From contig CAWALU010000006.1 of assembly GCA_963782985.1 (NCBI GenBank), positions 620,001 through 684,000 of the forward strand: a DNA stretch of 64,000 nt, written 5' to 3'. The DNA comes from CAVSWT01 sp963782985 (GTDB taxonomy: Bacteria > Bacteroidota > Ignavibacteria > Ignavibacteriales > Ignavibacteriaceae). Under the pieces are notes generated by a model. It saw nothing but the letters and a program-made list of their open reading frames with translations, had not been told where the DNA came from and searched no databases. Position numbers and translations under genes: made by a program. This document shows, piece after piece, positions 35,547 through 44,472 of this stretch (position 1 is the first letter of the stretch; each line of letters starts with the position of its first letter).

Positions 35547-35909
35547 ATGAAATTATTTTCTTTATCATTTTTCATCAGCATATTTCTTTCATCTTTTCTT
35601 TATTCGCAATCAAAATTAGAAGGTGATATAAATACAGCATATCAAAATGCCAAGAAGGGAGTATATTGGGCGTTGACAAACATCTCCGAAAAAAAATCCA
35701 AGTTAGATGAAGATTTAGTTGCCGATGATAAACTTTACGCTAAAGTAAAGCTGGAAAAAGTTATTGACGGCGTTAAAATTGAATCGAAGGGATTTAATAA
35801 CTCAAATGAAGTGAATATTATAATTTATAAATCAAATGAAACTTTGTTAAAGGAAGGCTACTTAAAAACCGAAGGGGAAACATTGCAGGAAGAAAAGAAG
35901 AAAAAATAG
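35547..35909 (+). CDS. Small secreted protein of unknown function
   Basis: This 120-residue protein has a clear signal peptide (MKLFSLSFFISIFLSSFLYSQ). It continues with a mixed helix/strand mature part (NTAYQNAKKGVYWALTNI, YAKVKLEKVIDGVKIESKG) and ends in a lysine-rich tail (EEKKKK). No family was recognised. A GGG at about 9 bases before the ATG may serve as the ribosome-binding site. It is convergent with the Rrf2 regulator and divergent from the SMP-30-like gene. Confidence 0.7.
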   Translation: MKLFSLSFFISIFLSSFLYSQSKLEGDINTAYQNAKKGVYWALTNISEKKSKLDEDLVADDKLYAKVKLEKVIDGVKIESKGFNNSNEVNIIIYKSNETLLKEGYLKTEGETLQEEKKKK

Positions 35910-35951
35910 ATTAGCGGGCGGAAGATAATATTTTATTACTCGATGAATTTT

Positions 35952-36416
35952 TCAGTTTGAAATTTCCTCGTCAACAATTAAAGAATTTACAATTACTTTT
36001 GCTTCACTTTCACTCCCCAGTAAATCCTGCAAAGTTGTTTTATCTAGAACGCTGTCAACTAAATTTTGAACTGATTTCCACAAAGATCTGATTGAACAAT
36101 CAATAGTATGAGTGCAGATTGATTCAATGCCCGCGTGGTCGCTACAAAAATTTTCTTCAAAAAGTTTTCCTCCTAAAACAGCCAGCACATCGCCGATAAT
36201 TATTTCATTCGCGGGGCGTGATAATTTGTAACCGCCGCTTTGCCCGCGGGAGCTATCAATGAAACCGCCGAGCCGAAGCAGTCTTAAAAGTTTCCCGGCA
36301 AGCGCAGTTGACAAACCTTCCATATCGCTTATTTCAGGAATAGTTAAACCGTTCGAGGCTTTAGCAATTCTTAATAAACATCGTAATCCATATTCTTCCT
36401 GCGAACTAAATTTCAT
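35952..36416 (-). CDS. Rrf2-family regulator, IscR-like
   Basis: This 154-residue protein has an N-terminal winged helix (MKFSSQEEYGLRCLLRIA, SRGQSGGYKLSRP) and three cysteines, C91-x9-C101-x5-C107, placed as in IscR and other iron-sulfur-sensing Rrf2 proteins. It lies at the distal end of the minus-strand suf/bacilliredoxin series. The likely role is to sense Fe-S status and control suf. The gap to the bacilliredoxin gene is 131 bases and contains a hairpin, so it may have its own promoter. Spacing of the cysteines differs slightly from IscR (92, 98, 104). Confidence 0.88.
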   Translation of the reverse strand: MKFSSQEEYGLRCLLRIAKASNGLTIPEISDMEGLSTALAGKLLRLLRLGGFIDSSRGQSGGYKLSRPANEIIIGDVLAVLGGKLFEENFCSDHAGIESICTHTIDCSIRSLWKSVQNLVDSVLDKTTLQDLLGSESEAKVIVNSLIVDEEISN

Positions 36417-36475
36417 ATTTCTGTAACTCTAAAATTTCAATTATTATTTAACGTTTACTTTTTAATAGGAATGAC

Positions 36476-36497
36476 TGCATGAAATTTTAATCATGCA
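36476..36497. promoter_or_regulatory. Inverted repeat upstream of the Rrf2 gene
   Basis: TGCATGA and TCATGCA (7-base perfect arms, 8-base AT spacer) lie 60 bases upstream of the Rrf2-type gene and 50 bases downstream of the bacilliredoxin gene. No T tract follows on the minus strand, which speaks against a terminator. It could be an operator, possibly for the Rrf2 protein itself. This is an inference from position only. Confidence 0.4.
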
Positions 36498-36547
36498 ATC
36501 ATTCTTTATTCAATCATTCAATCTTCATCTCATTTATTCAAACTACC

Positions 36548-37081
36548 TTATCCTTTATATAAAGGAATTTTTGATCCGCATTGTTTTGCATATTGAACTT
36601 CTGCAAATGCTTCAGCGGGAATTGATGGACCTTGCGCTGAGCAGTGTTCGTTGAAAACGCTTATCAATTCATTTGCAATGTGATCGGCATTGTAACCTTC
36701 AATGTCTAAACGCTGCATAAAATAAATTAATACTCCGTTTTTAAATAATGCCACGCTTGGCGATGAAGGCGGATATTCTTCAATCATTTGTCTTACTCTA
36801 TCGACCGCGTTTTTTTCTTGACCCGCAAACACGGTGTAAAGTTTATCGGGAATAATTTTATTCTGCAAAGCGAGAGAGACGCCGGGGCGGGCGCTGCCGG
36901 CGGCGCATCCGCATACTGAGTTTATCATAACTAAAGCTGTCTTATCATCGTTTACAGTTATAGCTTGGTCAACGTCTTGTACGGATAGTAATTCTTTAAA
37001 TCCAACCGCCACTAATTCATCGCGCATCGGCTGGACAGAATCCTGGTCATACATCGGTTGGCGTGAAAGTATATTGAACAT
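36548..37081 (-). CDS. BrxA/BrxB-family bacilliredoxin
   Basis: This 177-residue YphP/YqiW-type thioredoxin-fold protein has the characteristic CGC active site (C57, C59) in VMINSVCGCAAGSARPG. Such proteins remove bacillithiol from mixed disulfides in bacillithiol producers, and some act as general disulfide reductants. Its place directly after the suf genes suggests protection or repair of thiols during Fe-S assembly. The length exceeds the about 145-residue Bacillus proteins by an extra C-terminal segment. Whether this organism makes bacillithiol cannot be read from the window. Confidence 0.9.
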   Translation of the reverse strand: MFNILSRQPMYDQDSVQPMRDELVAVGFKELLSVQDVDQAITVNDDKTALVMINSVCGCAAGSARPGVSLALQNKIIPDKLYTVFAGQEKNAVDRVRQMIEEYPPSSPSVALFKNGVLIYFMQRLDIEGYNADHIANELISVFNEHCSAQGPSIPAEAFAEVQYAKQCGSKIPLYKG

Positions 37082-37127
37082 TTGTACTCCTTATTTATTC
37101 AGTTAATATTTTTAAAACGTTAAAGTT

Positions 37128-37147
37128 CAATCCGCCGTGGCGGATTG
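37128..37147. terminator. GC-rich hairpin between the suf series and the bacilliredoxin gene
   Basis: CAATCCGCC-GT-GGCGGATTG forms a perfect 9-base stem, the most GC-rich hairpin in its AT-rich surroundings. It lies 18 bases after the stop of the DUF59 gene and 47 bases before the bacilliredoxin start. On the plus strand it is followed by ATTTTTG; on the minus strand the T tract is weak. It may attenuate read-through from suf, or be a dispersed repeat. Confidence 0.5.
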
Positions 37148-37164
37148 ATTTTTGAATTATCTAA

Positions 37165-37524
37165 TCACATAAATCCTAATTCTACTTTTGCTACTTCGGA
37201 CATCATATCTTTATCCCATGGGGGATTCCAAACCAATTCTATTTTGCAGCTATTAACTTCGGGAATTGAAGCAACTTTGCTTTCAACTTCTCCCGGCAGC
37301 GAGCCGGCAACAGGACAGGCTGGAGAGGTTAAAGTCATTTTTAAAATTACATTTGCATCATTGTCAATTCTGATTTCATAAATTAAACCCAGCTCAAAAA
37401 TATCTACGGGTATTTCGGGATCGTAACACGATTTTAACACCTGTATAATTCTATCCTCCAGCGCTTGCTTATTTAATTCAGCCATAGGTTTTATTTCACT
37501 TTTATTTTGAAATATATCTTCCAT
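37165..37524 (-). CDS. SUF-associated DUF59/MIP18-family Fe-S maturation protein
   Basis: This 119-residue protein has the DPEIPVDIFELGLIYEI and LTSPACPVAGSLP motifs of DUF59/MIP18 proteins, including the conserved reactive cysteine. The group found in suf operons (SufT-like) helps mature or deliver iron-sulfur clusters. An internal ATG at residue 14 (MAELNK) would give 106 residues, closer to the usual size, so the start is uncertain. It follows sufU by 38 bases. Confidence 0.88.
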   Translation of the reverse strand: MEDIFQNKSEIKPMAELNKQALEDRIIQVLKSCYDPEIPVDIFELGLIYEIRIDNDANVILKMTLTSPACPVAGSLPGEVESKVASIPEVNSCKIELVWNPPWDKDMMSEVAKVELGFM

Positions 37525-37562
37525 TCTCTAATCCAATCTATTAATGATTCGTCAAATCATTT

Positions 37563-38015
37563 TTATTCTGTTGTAATTTTTTCTTCATTCTTTAAAGCAG
37601 CTGACATTGTATGCCAGGCAAGTGAGGCGCATTTTACTCTTGCGGGAAATTCTTTTACTCCCGCAAAAACCGATAGCTTGCCAAGCGATTCTAAAGTTTC
37701 ATTGTCATTAATTTTTCCGGTAATTAAATCATGAAATTTTTCGAATAAAATTTCAGTCTCGGCTACAGTTTTGCCTTTAACAATTGAACTCATTAATGAA
37801 GCCGACGCTTTTGAAATTGCGCAACCATTCCCTTGAAAAGAAATATCTTTCACTGCGTCATTTTCAACAAATAAATAAACATCAATTCTGTCGCCGCACA
37901 AAGGGTTGTAACCTTCGGCAAAATAATTAGCGTTATCTAACTTTTTAAAATTTCTTGGGCTCTTATTATGATCCAAGATTACTTGCTGATACAATTCTCT
38001 TAATTCAGCGTCCAT
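37563..38015 (-). CDS. sufU: SUF Fe-S assembly protein SufU
   Basis: This 150-residue IscU-like protein has the three ligand cysteines in NPLCGDRIDVYL, GNGCAISKAS and VKCASLAWHT. It accepts sulfur from SufS through a zinc site, as in Firmicutes and Bacteroidetes. Its ATG overlaps the sufS stop in TAATG, so the two are translationally coupled. The N terminus (LYQQVILDHNKSPRNF) is typical of SufU. Confidence 0.94.
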   Translation of the reverse strand: MDAELRELYQQVILDHNKSPRNFKKLDNANYFAEGYNPLCGDRIDVYLFVENDAVKDISFQGNGCAISKASASLMSSIVKGKTVAETEILFEKFHDLITGKINDNETLESLGKLSVFAGVKEFPARVKCASLAWHTMSAALKNEEKITTE

Positions 38016-39268
38016 TAATTAAAAACCTCTAAAACTTTTTTTAACGCTTTAATAAAAATATCAACTTCCTCTTTTGTGTTATACATTGCGAAGGACGCGC
38101 GGGAAGTTGCGGGAATATTAAATCTATCCATTACCGGCTGCGTGCAATGATGTCCGGTTCTAATTGCAACGCCTTCAAAATCTATAAACGTTCCAATATC
38201 ATGGGGATGGACGTCTTCAACAACAAATGAAAGAGCGCCGCTTTTATTTTTAGCCGTTCCAATAATTCTAATTTTATCTAACTTCAAAATTTCCTTAGTG
38301 GCATAATCAAGTAATTCATTTTCGTGATGATAAATATTTTCCAATCCGATTTCATTTACATAATCTATTGCCGCGCCCAATCCAATTGCATCGGCAATGT
38401 TGGAAGTGCCTGCTTCAAATTTATAAGGCAGTTCATTGAAAGTAGTTTTTTCAAATGTAACTTTTGAAATCATATCTCCGCCGCCCATAAATGGGGGCAT
38501 AGCTTCTAATAAATTTTGTTTGCCGTATAAAATTCCAATTCCGGTGGGACCGTAAAGTTTGTGGCCGGAAAAAGCAAAAAAGTCGCAATCCAATTTTTGA
38601 ACATCAATTGGGAAATGACTTACAGCCTGCGCTGCATCAATTAAAACCGGGATATTATTTGAATGAGCGGTTTGTATTATTTTTTCAACCGGGTTAATGG
38701 TGCCTAAAGAATTTGAAACATAAACAATAGAAATAAGTTTTGTTTTTTCTGAAATTAATTTTTCAAATTCTTCAAAAATAATTTCGCCATCGTCATTAAT
38801 AGGGATCACTTTTATATTTAATTTTTTTTCAGAAGCAAGCAATTGCCAGGGGACTATGTTTGAATGATGTTCCATCGTAGAAATTATAATTTCATCGCCT
38901 TCGTTTAAATGACTTCCGCCGAAAGAATTTGCCACAAGATTAATTCCCTCGGTTGTGCCGCGCGTGAAAATTATTTCTTTTTCACTCTTGGCATTTATAT
39001 ACTTTTGAATTTTTACTCTTGAATTTTCAAACGCTTGTGTAGCGGCTTCGCTTAAAGTATGAACGCCGCGGTGAATATTTGAATTTATTGTCGAATAATA
39101 ATTTGACAGCGAATCAATAACTGCTTGCGGTTTTTGAGTTGTTGCCGCGTTATCAAAATAAACTAAAGGTTTTCCGTGAACTGTTTGTTTAAGAATCGGA
39201 AAATCATTTCTGATTTTTTCAACGTCAAAAGCGTTAATTGGTTTCTTATTTTTTATTGATAAGCTCAA
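38015..39268 (-). CDS. sufS: Cysteine desulfurase SufS
   Basis: This 417-residue type II cysteine desulfurase supplies persulfide sulfur for cluster assembly. The PLP lysine is in FSGHKLYGPTGIGILYG, ATTQKPQAVID lies near the N terminus, and the catalytic cysteine is in RTGHHCTQPVM. EHHSNIVPWQ binds the cofactor. It couples to SufU through a one-base stop/start overlap and follows sufD by 41 bases. Confidence 0.96.
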   Translation of the reverse strand: MSLSIKNKKPINAFDVEKIRNDFPILKQTVHGKPLVYFDNAATTQKPQAVIDSLSNYYSTINSNIHRGVHTLSEAATQAFENSRVKIQKYINAKSEKEIIFTRGTTEGINLVANSFGGSHLNEGDEIIISTMEHHSNIVPWQLLASEKKLNIKVIPINDDGEIIFEEFEKLISEKTKLISIVYVSNSLGTINPVEKIIQTAHSNNIPVLIDAAQAVSHFPIDVQKLDCDFFAFSGHKLYGPTGIGILYGKQNLLEAMPPFMGGGDMISKVTFEKTTFNELPYKFEAGTSNIADAIGLGAAIDYVNEIGLENIYHHENELLDYATKEILKLDKIRIIGTAKNKSGALSFVVEDVHPHDIGTFIDFEGVAIRTGHHCTQPVMDRFNIPATSRASFAMYNTKEEVDIFIKALKKVLEVFN

Positions 39269-39309
39269 ATTTTTTATTCCGGTTTTAGAAGTTGTTAAAA
39301 CTTCTAATT

Positions 39310-40626
39310 TTAGTTATTAAATTTTTTATTTAAAATTTCTTCAAGGTATTCGCGTACTTCTTTTATTTTTATTGAAGTTAAAACATCGCTTGCAAAGGCG
39401 TGAATCAAAATAGCTTTTGCTTTTTCTTTTCCAATGCCTCTTGAATTCAAATAAAACATAGACTCGTCATCAAGCTGTCCGATAGTAGCACCGTGTGAGC
39501 ATTTAACGTCGTCAGCAAAAATTTCCAATTGCGGTTTTGTATTTACAAGCGCTTCATCAGATAAAATAATATTATTGTTTTCTTGAAATGCATTTGTCTT
39601 TTGCGCATCCTGCCGAACAATTACTTTACCGTTAAAAACCCCTCTTGATTTACCGTCAAGTATTCCTTTGTAGTGTTCATGACTGTTGCAATTAGGTTTT
39701 GCGTGGTCAATTAAAGTGTGAGTATCAAAAAGCTGCGAGCCGTCTGTTAAAAATAATCCGTTCATCATGCACTCGCCGCCAACGTCGTTAAACTTTGAAT
39801 TAAAATCATTGCGGGCGATTGACGCTCCCAGTGAAATTGAATGCGAAGTAAAGTTGGATGAACGTTCCTGATCAACTTCCATTCTGGCTATGTGAAATGC
39901 GTTTTTACTTTCTTCTTGAAGTTTAATATGATCCACAATTGAATTTTCATCAGCAATAAATTCCGTTACCGTATTTGTAAAATAAATTGATTCATCTAAA
40001 GAAATGTAATGCTCGATTATGGTTACCTGTGAATTTTTCCCTGCTACAAATAAATTGCGCGGCTGCGACAAAATCTCTATGCCGTTTGAATCATTAATAA
40101 ATAAAACGTGAATAGGCTCTCCAACAACTTTACCATCCGGCACAAAAACAAATGCGCCGTCGCTTGTAAAAGCAGCGCTTAACGATGTAAAAATTTGTCC
40201 TTCTACCTCAGCGTATTTGCCAAAATGTTTTTCAACTATTTCAGAATTTTCTTCAATTGCTTTTGCAAGATTTTTAACTACCACGCCCTTAGTAATATTT
40301 TCTATGCGCGATAATTCTTCAGAATAAAATCCATTAACAAAAACTAAATGATTGTCCTTAATATTATCAAACAAAAATTTGCTAATGTCTTTATGCGTTA
40401 ATTTTGTTTTGCCTTTTGAAGAAACAAAATTATGATTCAGCAATGGAGAAATATTTGTGTACTTCCATTCTTCGTCTTTAGTAGTGGGGAAGTCGAGTCC
40501 GCTAAAAGAATTAATAGCATTTTTTCTTATTTGATGAATCGGTTTTTTGCTTTCGCCGTTGAGACTGTTTTCAAAAGTTTCAAAGCTTTTTATAAATCTA
40601 TTTTTAAAATCTAAAACATCGTTCAT
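39310..40626 (-). CDS. sufD: Fe-S assembly scaffold SufD
   Basis: This 438-residue protein has a helical N terminus and a long right-handed beta helix. The conserved C-terminal region with DDVKCSHGATIGQLDDESMF contains the histidine and cysteine that bridge to SufB. TNAFQENNNIILSDEA is also diagnostic. It forms SufBC2D with the genes upstream, which build the cluster. The order sufB-C-D-S is the standard one. Confidence 0.95.
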   Translation of the reverse strand: MNDVLDFKNRFIKSFETFENSLNGESKKPIHQIRKNAINSFSGLDFPTTKDEEWKYTNISPLLNHNFVSSKGKTKLTHKDISKFLFDNIKDNHLVFVNGFYSEELSRIENITKGVVVKNLAKAIEENSEIVEKHFGKYAEVEGQIFTSLSAAFTSDGAFVFVPDGKVVGEPIHVLFINDSNGIEILSQPRNLFVAGKNSQVTIIEHYISLDESIYFTNTVTEFIADENSIVDHIKLQEESKNAFHIARMEVDQERSSNFTSHSISLGASIARNDFNSKFNDVGGECMMNGLFLTDGSQLFDTHTLIDHAKPNCNSHEHYKGILDGKSRGVFNGKVIVRQDAQKTNAFQENNNIILSDEALVNTKPQLEIFADDVKCSHGATIGQLDDESMFYLNSRGIGKEKAKAILIHAFASDVLTSIKIKEVREYLEEILNKKFNN

Positions 40627-40671
40627 TTTATTTTTTTAACTTTCGTTTTAAAGTTCATTCCAATAGTAAGT

Positions 40672-41436
40672 TTAAGAATTTACTAATTCATTTTTATCTT
40701 CTTTAATCCAATCGTAGCCTTTTTCTTCAAGCTCCATAGCCAATTCCTTACCGCCGGATTTTACAATTCTTCCTTTATAAAGAACGTGAACAAAATCGGG
40801 GACAATGTAATTTAAAAGTCTTTGATAATGGGTAACCACGATGGTAGAAGTGTCTTTTGTCTTTAATTTATTGACGCCGTTTGCAACTATTCTTAAGGCG
40901 TCAATATCAAGCCCTGAATCAGTTTCATCCAAAATAGAAAGCTTTGGTTCTAAAACCGCCATTTGAAAAATTTCATTTCTTTTTTTCTCACCGCCGGAAA
41001 AACCTTCATTAACCGAACGGCTTAAAAGTGATTGATCTAATTCCACAAGCTTCATTCTATCTTTTATTAATGAAAGAAAATCCATAGTATCCAATTCTTC
41101 TTCGCCTCTATATTTTCTTATTTCATTTAAAGCGGTTTTTAAAAGATTAGTATTGCTAACCCCGGGAATCTCAACCGGATATTGAAAAGCTAAAAATATT
41201 CCTTCTCTTGCTCTATCTTCAGTTGAAAGATCAAATAAATTTTTACCGTTAAAAATTACTTCGCCTTTGGTAATTTCGTATTCTTCTTTTCCGGCAAGAA
41301 CCTGTGCAAGCGTGCTTTTGCCTGAACCGTTGGGACCCATAATAGCGTGAACTTCTCCCGCATTAACTTTTAAATTTATACCTTTTAATATTTCTTTACC
41401 TTCAACTTTAACAAATAAATTTTTTACTTCTAACAT
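40672..41436 (-). CDS. sufC: SUF ATPase SufC
   Basis: This 254-residue soluble ABC-type ATPase powers the SufBCD scaffold. Walker A is GPNGSGKSTLAQ, the signature is FSGGEKKRNEIFQM, and Walker B is LSILDETDSGLD with the catalytic Glu. FAFQYPVEIPGVS is a SufC hallmark. It is 61 bases after sufB and 45 bases before sufD. Confidence 0.97.
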   Translation of the reverse strand: MLEVKNLFVKVEGKEILKGINLKVNAGEVHAIMGPNGSGKSTLAQVLAGKEEYEITKGEVIFNGKNLFDLSTEDRAREGIFLAFQYPVEIPGVSNTNLLKTALNEIRKYRGEEELDTMDFLSLIKDRMKLVELDQSLLSRSVNEGFSGGEKKRNEIFQMAVLEPKLSILDETDSGLDIDALRIVANGVNKLKTKDTSTIVVTHYQRLLNYIVPDFVHVLYKGRIVKSGGKELAMELEEKGYDWIKEDKNELVNS

Positions 41437-41497
41437 TTTATTCCTTAATGAAATTGATTCTATTTTAATTTTTTTTTAAACTTTTGATTTTTACTAA

Positions 41498-42946
41498 CTA
41501 TCCAACACTTCCTTCAAGACTAATGCTTAAAAGCTTTTGCGCTTCCACGGCAAATTCCATAGGAAGTTCTTTAAAAACTTCTTTACAATAACCGTTTACA
41601 ATTAAACCGATAGCGTCTTCAGTAGAAATTCCGCGCTGATTTAAATAGAAGATTTGGTCTTCGCCAATTTTTGAAGTTGTGGCTTCATGCTCAATTTGCG
41701 CCGATGGATTATTAATTTCTAAATAAGGGAAAGTATGAGCGCCGCATCTGTCTCCAATTAAAAGAGAATCGCATTGGGAAAAATTTCTGGCGTTATCCGC
41801 TTTCTTAATAATTTTAACTAAACCCCTGTAGCTGTTTTGACTTTTGCCGGCGGAAATTCCTTTAGAAATAATCGTGCTTCGGGTATTTTTTCCAAGATGA
41901 ATCATTTTTGTTCCGGTGTCTGCCTGCTGATAATTATTAGTCATTGCAACAGAATAAAATTCACCAATTGAATTATCGCCTTGCAAAATACAACTTGGAT
42001 ATTTCCAGGTAATTGCGGAGCCGGTTTCAACTTGCGTCCAAGAAATTTTAGAATTGACTCCGCGGCAAGCTCCGCGTTTAGTTACAAAATTAAAAATTCC
42101 GCCTTTGCCTTCCTTATCGCCGGCATACCAATTCTGAACGGTTGAATATTTTATCTGAGCATTATCTAAAGCAACCAATTCTACCACCGCCGCATGCAAT
42201 TGATTTTCATCTCTCATTGGAGCGGTGCAGCCTTCCAAATAACTAACATAAGCGCCTTCATCTGCAATAATTAATGTACGCTCAAACTGTCCGGTATTGG
42301 CTGCATTAATTCTAAAATAAGTTGAAAGCTCCATTGGGCAGCGAACGCCTTTAGGAATATAGACAAACGAGCCGTCGCTAAATACTGCCGAATTAAGTGT
42401 TGCAAAAAAATTATCAGTGTAAGGAACAACGCTTCCGAGATATTTTTTTACAAGATCGGGATGATTTTTAATTGCTTCGGAAATTGGGCAAAAAATTATT
42501 CCTTCCTTAGCAAGAGTTTCTTTAAAAGTTGTTGCAACTGAAACCGAATCGAATACAGCGTCGACCGCAACATTGCTCAAACGTTTTTGCTCGTCTAAAG
42601 AAATTCCTAATTTGTTAAAAGTCTCAAGCATTTCAGGGTCAACTTCATCAAGGCTATTTAATTTCGGTTTCTTTTTTGGCGCAGAATAATAGGATATATC
42701 CTGATAATTAATCTTTTTGTATTTTACATTTGACCAATGCGGTTCTTCCATTTTAAGCCAATGGCGATATGCTTTTAATCTCCATTCCAGCATCCAAACA
42801 GGCTCATTCTTCACAGCCGAAAGTTGTTGAATTACTTCTTCATTAAGTCCAATAGGAAAACTTTCGGAATCAATATCACTTACAAATCCATATTTATATT
42901 CTTTATTGGCTAATTGTTCAATGGCGGAAGTTTCGGTGGCACTCAT
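41498..42946 (-). CDS. sufB: Fe-S assembly scaffold SufB
   Basis: This 482-residue protein is the first gene of the suf operon. The start is ATG 42946 (MSATETSAIEQ), because AGGA at 42953-42956 stands 6 bases before it; the longer frame to 43009 adds a basic 21-residue leader absent from the family. Diagnostic stretches are RCPMELSTYFRIN, APMRDENQLHAAVVEL, ITWKYPSCILQGD and the C-terminal CDSLLIGDRCGAHTFPY with the cluster-region cysteine and histidine. The 280 bases upstream, shared with a divergent glycosyltransferase gene, should hold the promoter. No clear IscR-type site was found there. Confidence 0.95.
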   Translation of the reverse strand: MSATETSAIEQLANKEYKYGFVSDIDSESFPIGLNEEVIQQLSAVKNEPVWMLEWRLKAYRHWLKMEEPHWSNVKYKKINYQDISYYSAPKKKPKLNSLDEVDPEMLETFNKLGISLDEQKRLSNVAVDAVFDSVSVATTFKETLAKEGIIFCPISEAIKNHPDLVKKYLGSVVPYTDNFFATLNSAVFSDGSFVYIPKGVRCPMELSTYFRINAANTGQFERTLIIADEGAYVSYLEGCTAPMRDENQLHAAVVELVALDNAQIKYSTVQNWYAGDKEGKGGIFNFVTKRGACRGVNSKISWTQVETGSAITWKYPSCILQGDNSIGEFYSVAMTNNYQQADTGTKMIHLGKNTRSTIISKGISAGKSQNSYRGLVKIIKKADNARNFSQCDSLLIGDRCGAHTFPYLEINNPSAQIEHEATTSKIGEDQIFYLNQRGISTEDAIGLIVNGYCKEVFKELPMEFAVEAQKLLSISLEGSVG

Positions 42947-42952
42947 AAAATA

Positions 42953-42956
42953 TCCT
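42953..42956 (-). promoter_or_regulatory. Ribosome-binding site deciding the sufB start
   Basis: On the minus strand AGGA precedes ATG 42946 by 6 bases. The alternative start at 43009 lacks a comparable site. Confidence 0.65.
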
Positions 42957-43226
42957 AATATCCTTTTTTGAGAATTTATTTTATTAGTTAGATTTTTTTC
43001 TCTTTTCAAACCTAAATAATCTATACAAAAAAGTCAAGATTGACGAATGAGAATGAAGCTCTATGTATATTTGAACACTTAAAAAAAATTCAAACAAATA
43101 TTTTAAGGTAAATTTTTTTGAGTCGGCAATGTAAATTGTTTTGACGCTCCCAATTGTTTTTAACTTTTTATTCGATTAATTTGGCGTACATTTTTTGCCG
43201 TATATTTATTTTACATCGAGAGACAT

Positions 43227-44331
43227 TTGGAAGAAAATATTATTATCAACAGTCAAAACAATCAAGAATCAAAATCCGAATCTAATCAAAAAGAGGGGAG
43301 TAAAAATTCTTCAGAAAAATCTTACACCAAACGCCCTTATTACAATAGAAGAAAGCGTTATTACGATAAGCAAACCTCGCCTCAGCAGCAGCGTGAAAAT
43401 TCAATTTTTAAAAAACTTTCCGTTGTAATTCCATTATTAAATGAAGAAGAATCAATTTACCCTCTTGCAATGGAGATTAAAAAATCCGTTAAAAGTTTAA
43501 ATATTGGTTTAGAGGTTATTTTTGTAGATGACGGCAGCAGTGATAATTCATTAAAAAATATACGCGATATTTGTCGGCAAGACAAGAGATACAGATATAT
43601 TAGTTTTAGAAAAAATTATGGTAAATCAGCGGCGCTGCACGTTGGATTTAAAGAAGCTACAGGCGATGTGGTTATTACAATGGACGCCGATCTTCAAGAC
43701 GATCCCAATGAAATTCCGAATCTCATAAAAAAGTTAGAAGAAGGTTACGACGTGGTTAGCGGCTGGAAAAAAGTAAGACACGATCCATTTGTGAAAAAGC
43801 AATCTTCAAAGTTTTTTAATTTTATTACTCGAATGTTGAGCGGGATAAATATTCATGATTTTAATTGCGGACTAAAAGCCTACCGAAAAGAAGTAGTTGA
43901 AAATATTAAAGTTTACGGCGAGCTTCATCGTTACATTCCCGTTTTAGCTGATTGGCAGGGATTTAAAATTACAGAAATCCCGGTTAAGCACCACGCGCGC
44001 AGGTACGGCAAAACAAAATTTGGAATATCAAGATTCTTCAAAGGTTTTTTAGATTTAATAACCGTTATTTTTGCCACCCGTTATATAAAAAGACCGATGC
44101 ATCTTTTTGGATTTTTGGGAGCGTTGTCATTTGTGGTGGGAATTTTTGTAAATGGATATTTAACCTTCCTTGTGGATTTCAGGGCATTCGTTAAGTAACC
44201 GTCCTATGCTGTTTTTAGGAATTTTATTAATCATAGTAGGCGTACAATTTTTTTCAGTTGGTTTGCTGGGCGAAATGCTGGTTAATAATTTTTTAAATGA
44301 AAAAGAATACAGTATAAAAGAAAAGGGATGA
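43227..44331 (+). CDS. DPM1/GtrB-like GT2 glycosyltransferase, C-terminal frameshift
   Basis: The start is TTG 43227. A polar, low-complexity N-terminal tail (about 1-60) precedes a GT2 domain with VVIPLLNEEESIYPLA, IFVDDGSSDNSL, MDADLQDDPNEIP and GLKAYRKEV. Two C-terminal membrane helices follow, as in enzymes that load sugars onto polyprenyl phosphate. The main frame stops at 44198. One extra base near 44172 (CTTGTGG) moves the last about 50 residues into the next frame, where WISGHSLSNRPMLFLGILL and the second helix continue to TGA 44329. The catalytic domain is intact, so the protein may still work without its last helix. Confidence 0.85.
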
Positions 44332-44472
44332 TTAATAGAGTTCAAGTTCAAGATAAAGTTTAAGCTGTATTTACAAAAAATCTTGTTATCATTTATATTC
44401 ATCCGCTTAAAATGCCTTTCAAAAATAAAATTACAATTAACTTTTGACATAATGACAATTGACACATAAAAA

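Noticed and set aside
43010..43226. IscR-type operator upstream of sufB
   Set aside because: No convincing palindromic Fe-S regulator site was found; a TATATTTG near 43067 resembles a Bacteroidetes -7 box but its partner and direction are unclear.
44160..44465. 101-residue minus-strand frame
   Set aside because: It is antisense to the frameshifted C terminus of the GT2 gene, whose displaced frame gives a family-typical helix.
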